This document shows, piece by piece, positions 58,713 to 64,000 of a stretch of DNA of 64,000 nucleotides. A program made the position numbers and the translations under genes. The DNA is from Sipunculus nudus. Its lineage: Eukaryota; Annelida; Sipuncula; Golfingiida; Sipunculidae. Below the pieces are notes generated by a model, which was not told the DNA's origin, searched no databases, and was given only the letters and a program-made list of their open reading frames with translations. The stretch is taken from assembly GCA_026874595.1 (NCBI GenBank), contig CM049315.1:64477389-64541388 (forward strand). Reading direction: 5' to 3'. Position 1 is the first letter of the stretch; each line of letters starts with the position of its first letter.

Positions 58713-60025
58713 CCAGAATATGGGTAGTCGACAAGCCACTATGTGTATCTGCAGAAATCAGAGTGGGACGGGTGAAGTGAGACATGGATTAAGTGGCAAG
58801 GGGAATAGAGCGTGGTGTGTTGCATATTAGCATGGATGTCTGCAGCTTAAACGTGAATGTAGGTGGCGCCACCTGTTATAAAATCGAGAAAATTGTCCAG
58901 GATGTATAAACCTGCAAAATTTCAGGTGGATAAGTCAAACCACTGCCGAGATATGAGTGATTTTATCCCAAGGCAGATCAACAGATGGATGCTGTGCATA
59001 AGTGGTTGCAGGTGGCGCCAAGAGCTATGTGAGATCTATACAAATGCAAAATTTTGGCCTGATCGGTCAAACGGTTCCCGAGATATGAGCTTGGATGTCT
59101 GCAGAGTAAATGTGAATGTAGGTGGCGACACCTGTCATAAAATCAAGAAAGCTGTCCAGGATGTAAAATACCTGCAAAATTTCAGGTGGATAAGTCAAAC
59201 CACTGCTGAGATATGAGTGATTTTAACCTAAGGCAGATGAACAGATGGAGGCTGTGCATAAATGGTTGCAGGTGGCACCACCAGTTTTGTCTATGATGAA
59301 GAGCTATGTGAGATCTATACACATGCAAAATTTTGGCCTAATCGGTCAAACGGTTCCCGAGATATGAGCTTGGATGTCTGCAGAGTAAATGTGAATGTAG
59401 GTGGCGACACCTGTCATAAAATCGAGAAACCTGTCCAGGATGTATAAAACTGCTAAATTTCAGGTGGATAAGTCAAACCACTGCTGAGATATGAGTAATT
59501 TTATCCAAAGGCAGATGAACAGATGGACGCTGTGCATAAGTGGTTGCAGGTGGCACCACCAGTTTTGCATATGATGAAGAGCTATGTAAGATCTATACAC
59601 ATGCAAAATTTTGGCCTGATCGGTCAAACGGTTCCCGAGATATGAGCTTGGATGTCTGCAGAGTAAATGTGAATGTAGGTGGCGACACCTGTCATAAAAT
59701 CGAGAAAGCTGTCCAGGATGTATAAACCTGCAAAATTTCAGGTGGATAAGTCAAACCACTGCTGAGATATGAGTAATATTATCCCAAGGCAGATGAACGC
59801 TGTGCAAAAATGGTTGCAGGTGGTGCCACCATTTTTAGTGTGTGTTATAAAGCTATCAAAGGGCTACATTTGTGCAAAATTTTTAGCCTGATCGGTCAAA
59901 CGGTTCCCGAGATATGTGGGTTTATGTGTTGAAACAGACGCACAAATGGATACTTGGCAGCAAGGAAAGGTCAGAGGTCAACCAAAAATGAAGGCGCAGC
60001 AGTTCACATGTGACCTGATGATAAA
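58713..60025 (-). mobile_element. Family D Helitron, second copy, 5'-truncated
   Basis: In reverse orientation it retains the 3' end in decayed form (CCAGAATATGGGTAGTCG for CTAGAATACGGGTAGTCG; hairpin broken). A 40-base insertion relative to copy 1 lies near 58778. The array shows many decayed palindromes (GGTGGCGACACC at 59121, 59400 and 59678; one intact at 58862). It loses homology at the AACCCGATTTGC phrase before the 5' hairpin. Repeated frames beginning MVAGGTTSF are monomer artefacts. Confidence 0.7.
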
Positions 60026-60359
60026 CCCGATTTGCTTTAATGCAAACCAAGTTTTTTCAAACAGTTGAAAGATATAGTTCCAATAATCCGGGAATTCTGC
60101 ATCTAAACATTGTATCCAGACGTCTAGACGCTGTGTCTAGACGTCTAGACACATTGTCTAGACACCCCCCCCCCCCCCGAGCCAGGTCAGTTGCCATGGT
60201 GATGTCTGGACCCCACCTGTTTGTACTGAGTGACCTCTTGACTTGGCTGCATGAAGTCAAATCTGTTTTCAAATACAGAAAGCCTTTTCCAATTGGCAAC
60301 AATGCTTTTTTAAAACTGTATTTACCCAATCTATTCTTATAAAACTGGCAGAACCCTAC
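60026..60359. other. Unassigned DNA with GTCTAGAC palindromes
   Basis: AGACGTCTAGAC and its reverse complement flank a 5-base loop at about 60119-60147, next to a poly-C run (60166-60178). No gene is supported. Confidence 0.35.
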
Positions 60360-60976
60360 CATAGAATAATTCTTGTAAAGTTTAAAACAATCAGCTGAAC
60401 AGTTTCATCATAAATCAGTGTATAAGCTAGAAGAGTTTAAAATTACATTTTCGCTTGTAAAAAAACACATCAATGTAGGTGGCGCCACCAATACCTCAAA
60501 ATCAGATATGACATATATGACAAACATTGGTATAAAATTTGGTTATTATAGCTCTAGCCATTTCTGAGATTTTAATTTTAGTGTGCGTTTTTGGACAGAT
60601 GACTAAGTTCAACCTCCTGTAACTCGGCCAAAAATCTCCGAACTGGAACCATTCGAACAAACTTGAGAGAGATTGTTCCAGAGATCATTTCTGTGAAATA
60701 TTGGACAATTTGGCTGGACAGTTTCAGAGGAGAAGATTTTTAAAGGTTTTTAAGCTTTTTCTCTATAAAATCTCAATTAATGCAGATACCCAATAATAAG
60801 CTCCAGGGCACCAAGTTTCACATGTGACGAATTCTTACATGTAATTTGGAGCAGCTAGCTCCGACAGTTTCTGACTTACAGCCATGGACGGCGGAAAGCC
60901 AGCCCTGGACGGCGGACGGCTGACGACGGACGGACGACACTGCACCATCGCATAAGCTCACAGGTTCGCTAAAAAG
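60360..60976 (-). mobile_element. Family B Helentron-like element (partial)
   Basis: One monomer plus the family's 5' end on the minus strand: a T-run, TAGCGAACCTGTGAGCTTATGC, then GTCCGTCCGTCGTC repeats, with GGTGGCGCCACC at 60478-60489. The CATAAGCTCACAG stretch is close to CATAAGTTCACAG at the family C end, so B and C are related. No 3' end is visible. Confidence 0.6.
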
Positions 60977-61204
60977 AGCTACATGAGTAGTATACAGACA
61001 AGATATAAGAAACTATTTCACGGCCACAAAACAATATCCCAAGCTAAACTCTCGCCAACAAACAATTTTGTCAACGTCATATCGCACCAAACAGAAACTC
61101 GGTGTCTATACGTATATGTGAGCGATATTATAATATTTAAAATAAAAAAATTATTAGATGTACAAACTATTTTTTAACAAATTAGTCAATAACAAAAATG
61201 AATA

Positions 61205-61435
61205 AAAAAGTTGGGAGCCACTATAGAACGCGGACTTCGATTCTATTGGGGAAAATATAAATAAAACTGGCTCCTCTCATTCCCTATTATAACTCCCACT
61301 TTTCCCTGTAGATGTCCCTACACTCAACTCTTCTAACACAAACAACCACTAAGCATCAGAAGTTGCCTGAACCGGGAATCGAACCTAAGACCTCTAGATT
61401 AGGAGCGCCATCTATCGCAAATATGGGAAAACATT
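61205..61435 (-). mobile_element. tRNA-derived SINE-like fragment
   Basis: On the minus strand a good pol III B box (GGTTCGATTCCC, 61385 to 61374) follows a tRNA-like anticodon-arm stretch (GCGCTCCTAATCTAGAGGTC). About 150 bases of unique tail follow. No convincing A box is seen, so it is probably truncated or decayed. It is not a functional tRNA gene. Confidence 0.45.
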
Positions 61436-61623
61436 TACTATTTGAACAGGAAAATTAAGCTTAAGGGGCCCCCACGTCCTTGTTCAGATGGGCAACCTGG
61501 GTTCCCCGGACCCCTCCTCCTCTAATATAATAAACTCCAGTTTTGAGCAAAATTAAATACGGGAATTCTCAATAAAATAATATGTATCGGCCTTTTCCAG
61601 GAAACAAAAGGGTCCCTCGAAAC

Positions 61624-61647
61624 ACCCAAAACACCGGTGTTTTGGGT
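61624..61647. repeat. Perfect 24-bp palindrome
   Basis: ACCCAAAACACC is followed immediately by its exact reverse complement. Related words (GACGAAACACC, GAGTGTTTCGTC) lie nearby at about 61651-61796. Confidence 0.8.
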
Positions 61648-62130
61648 ATATATGACGAAACACCACGAAACACCTATAATCTCTTTAATTATAAGGAAAA
61701 TATTAGTACCAGTGAATGAATAGTCACTTAACTGATATATCAGTACAATTTTAGGCACTAAATCGGTAAAATAAAGTAAAACGAGAGTGTTTCGTCATAC
61801 GGTCGGCATGATGACACTTGACAGCACAGAGCCGCCATATTTCATATTTATGCTACTGCCCCCTGGCGGAGCTTTTGTAAACTACTGTGAATCGTGTTTT
61901 GGGTGATTGAATAAAAAGATAGTATTCATTGTAATAGAAGTGAGAATACGATTCTCTGTGTATTGTTGTATTTGCTAATATTTCCAAACTGTCTTTATAC
62001 AGTAATTTGGAGTGTCACTGTGCACTTTATCAAGACTACAGTTTTTTTTATTGTAAAATATTCCAATAAAAAATGATCTGTTATTATTTCTAAATGAACA
62101 CTTGTAAAAAATTGTAAAATATTCCTAGTC
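61648..62130. other. Unassigned DNA
   Basis: No supported gene; AT-rich towards the right. Confidence 0.2.
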
Positions 62131-62465
62131 AAATCAATCAATTATTAAATTTTATACTATATTTATTTTTATTATTATTGTTAAGCATCAGTTATTTATT
62201 ATTTTAAGCATTGATTATTTATTATTATTTCAATATGAAGTTTCTATTGACACATTTGCCGTTATAATTTTTGTTCATAATTATAAAAAATTTAATCAAT
62301 CAATTGTTAAATTTAATACTATATTTATTTTTAGTATTATAGTTAAGTATCAGTTATTTATTATTTAAGCATTGATTCATTATTTATTATTATTTCTACA
62401 TGAAGTTTCTATTGACACATTTGCTGTTATTATTTTTTAATAATTATAAAACATTAAATCAAACC
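62131..62465. repeat. Tandem duplication of about 175 bases, AT-rich
   Basis: Two successive copies share AATCAATCAATTRTTAAATT, AGTATCAGTTATTTATTAT and GAAGTTTCTATTGACACATT. Confidence 0.7.
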
Positions 62466-62987
62466 AGGCACAAAAGACGTACATACCTTTCATTTATGTC
62501 TTCATCAAGAGTCGTAGATAAGGAATGAGACTCTGCTCAGTAAACAGTTGTTGCGCATCAGTTGACACTCAGAACGATATTACAGTTTGACAGTACTCAA
62601 GACTTCAAGTGAACTCACAACAATCTCACAGTTTGTCAGTATTCAAGATGATATATTCAGCCGTTCAATCAAACGTGACTAAACTGATCACAGATGACCA
62701 TGCTGATGGCCCTAAGTTAATTAGCGCTTCAGTTGGTTTGGCAGATGAGCGACAACTTCTCAATTAATTACCCCTTTGAGTTACTAGATCAAAGACTAGT
62801 AATTGCATCAGTGGTCTGGGGTTGAGTAATCACGCATGACTGGAGGAGTGAAGATGTTTGGATTATATCATACTTGAACTCACAATTATTCATTATCGGT
62901 TTTAATTACAGGTGGAAAGTTTGTGTTTTGTCATAGTTTGTTTGTCTGTCATGCATGCGTGGCTGAACTTCAAACGAATGGCTACCC
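62466..62987 (+). other. Upstream region of the transposase gene
   Basis: No frame is supported. It should contain the upstream part of the element that carries the transposase, but I could not identify a terminal repeat because the other end is outside the window. Confidence 0.25.
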
Positions 62988-62995
62988 TATAAATA
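62988..62995 (+). promoter_or_regulatory. TATA box of the transposase gene
   Basis: TATAAATA lies 63 bases before the start codon, leaving room for a short 5' leader of about 35 bases. Confidence 0.45.
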
Positions 62996-63057
62996 TGTGA
63001 GGATTAACATAACTGTTCATTCCATATGTGAATACGCATGTCGTAACCACGCAAGTT

Positions 63058-64000
63058 ATGGAGTTCAGCAGAAGAAAACGCGCTCGTTATGTCAAGTGGC
63101 CCTGTGGATCCTGTGGTGGTGAATGCCAAGAAGAGACCGTGTTCTGTGAGCAGTGCTCCTATTGGTATCACAGAGAATGTGAAGACTTAGCAGAGACTTC
63201 CTTTATCACTTTATCTGGAGAGTCGGCAGTTGAATACGTCGGAAAGCAAGCAAGTACTCAGCTACCACATGGAAACGCTAAAGGCCCGAAAAATCCGTAC
63301 ATACGGACAAGTCCAGACACCATGAAAAAGATAAAGAAAGCCGTGAAGCATGACCCCCCAAAGGCAGCATACAAGCGGATGTTGGAAGCAGATGATGACA
63401 CCAGACCTAGAAGCCTGAAACAATTTACGAACGCCAAATCACGTGAGCGCAAGAGAACGGGAACGGCAGCAGGGAGCAACATAGCTGATGATGTGTTGCA
63501 GGTGATATCTATGGTCAACGAACATCCATACGTTCAGGAGCTTGTGATGACTAAAGGAAAGCCCCCCGCAGCCATTCTGTACCTATCGGAACAAATGGAT
63601 GATTTGCGCGCCTTTGTTGAGGCTGGCACAGACCAAGTCATCGGCATTGATAGAACATTCAACCTGGGACCATGCTACGTCACTTCTATTGTGTACAAGA
63701 ATCTGCGCGTAGTCAGAGGAGACAGCAAAGAACACCCGACAATGATAGGCCCTCTGTTTCTTCACTGGGATGGAGCGTATGAATCATACCACCAGTTCTT
63801 TTCGCACATTCAACGGAAACTTCAGGAAACTATATCCAGTACAGAGATTCGCCTGGTAAGTGATGAAGAGAAAGCAATTGTTAAAGCCCTGGATAACGTC
63901 TTTCCGACAGCAAAACGGTACTTGTGTACAAGACATCTGAAGGAAAACGTGCAGAGATATTTACAGGACAAGGTTGGAGTGGATACCCAGAAGCGAAAAG
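63058..64000 (+). CDS. PHD-finger MULE-type DDE transposase, 5' part (runs off the right edge)
   Basis: An uninterrupted 314-codon frame begins at the first ATG after an in-frame TAA (about 63010). Residues 16-41 form most of a PHD-like zinc finger: C16-x2-C19, C30-x2-C33, H38-x2-C41, with basic residues before it. Residues about 190-300 fit the MULE transposase core: VIGIDRTFNLG with the first catalytic Asp at 198, HWDGAYESYHQFF, VSDEEKAI with the second Asp at 269, then CTRHLKENV (C290-x2-H293). The last catalytic Glu would lie beyond the window. MULEs with PHD fingers are known (Rehavkus-type). The final pair of zinc ligands is missing. Coding is intact as far as seen; a domesticated gene is possible. 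Confidence 0.8.
   Translation, partial: MEFSRRKRARYVKWPCGSCGGECQEETVFCEQCSYWYHRECEDLAETSFITLSGESAVEYVGKQASTQLPHGNAKGPKNPYIRTSPDTMKKIKKAVKHDPPKAAYKRMLEADDDTRPRSLKQFTNAKSRERKRTGTAAGSNIADDVLQVISMVNEHPYVQELVMTKGKPPAAILYLSEQMDDLRAFVEAGTDQVIGIDRTFNLGPCYVTSIVYKNLRVVRGDSKEHPTMIGPLFLHWDGAYESYHQFFSHIQRKLQETISSTEIRLVSDEEKAIVKALDNVFPTAKRYLCTRHLKENVQRYLQDKVGVDTQKRK

Noticed and set aside
58426-58785. Overlapping plus (88 codons) and minus (119 codons) frames
   Set aside because: They overlap each other and the Helitron 3' end, and neither has a recognisable domain.
59262-59725. Repeated 61-codon frames beginning MVAGGTTSF
   Set aside because: They recur because the family D monomer recurs; they end at the same monomer position and have no protein motif.
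61370-61430. tRNA gene on the minus strand
   Set aside because: Only the B box and part of an anticodon-like arm are present; no A box or acceptor stem closes, so a SINE remnant is likelier.

Overview
This is a eukaryotic, metazoan, AT-rich window made almost entirely of transposable elements, their nested insertions and satellite DNA. I can support no ordinary host gene. The only intact coding sequence is at the right edge: the 5' part of a PHD-finger plus MULE-type DDE transposase ORF starting at 63058 and running off the window. The abundant non-autonomous rolling-circle-like elements with internal tandem repeats resemble the pearl/Helentron-type elements known from bivalves, so a mollusc is the most likely source. 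That assignment is inference; no host gene confirms it.

Layout. 1-2893: 5' part of a minus-strand Ty3/gypsy-like LTR retrotransposon (degenerate gag, a tRNA-Leu primer binding site, a complete 588-bp LTR). 2904-7813: nest of Helentron-like elements, two of them inserted into the body of a third. 8053-8546: MITE. 8.6-12.0 kb: unique-looking AT-rich DNA with eight copies of a GTAAAGGAG-centred motif and a large foldback at about 10.0-10.9 kb. 15659-17574: another family A element. 18.6-20.4 kb: A2 and B fragments. 22498-27845: a MULE-type element with a 9-bp target duplication, carrying a solo LTR and a 3.4-kb TIR element. 27986-28922: gypsy pol relic and an unrecognised minus-strand coding relic. 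29.6-30.8 kb: trinucleotide low-complexity block. 30.84-42.65 kb: about 200-bp satellite (family E), broken up by a Harbinger-type MITE, a GC-rich TIR-like element with a 20-copy 79-bp satellite, and two hAT-like elements. 43596-43878: second Harbinger-type MITE. 45.4-47.7 kb: A2 copies. 47990-51547: family C. 51986-57280: TIR element with a 4-bp target duplication, itself carrying a hAT (53044-54139) and a canonical Helitron (54788-56337). 57.5-61.4 kb: A2, second Helitron copy, B element, SINE-like fragment. 61.8-64.0 kb: approach to and start of the transposase gene.

The most striking shared feature is a 12-bp palindrome, GGTGGCGCCACC, with about 20 exact copies. It sits once or twice per monomer in the internal arrays of at least four element families (A, B, C and the canonical Helitron D) whose ends and array sequences otherwise differ. 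Families A and C also share one architecture: a T-run, a 5'-terminal hairpin starting TAG, short GC-rich repeats, a palindrome-bearing tandem array, an inverted copy of the 5' tip, then a GACCC-NN-GGGTC hairpin and a CTTGTT end.
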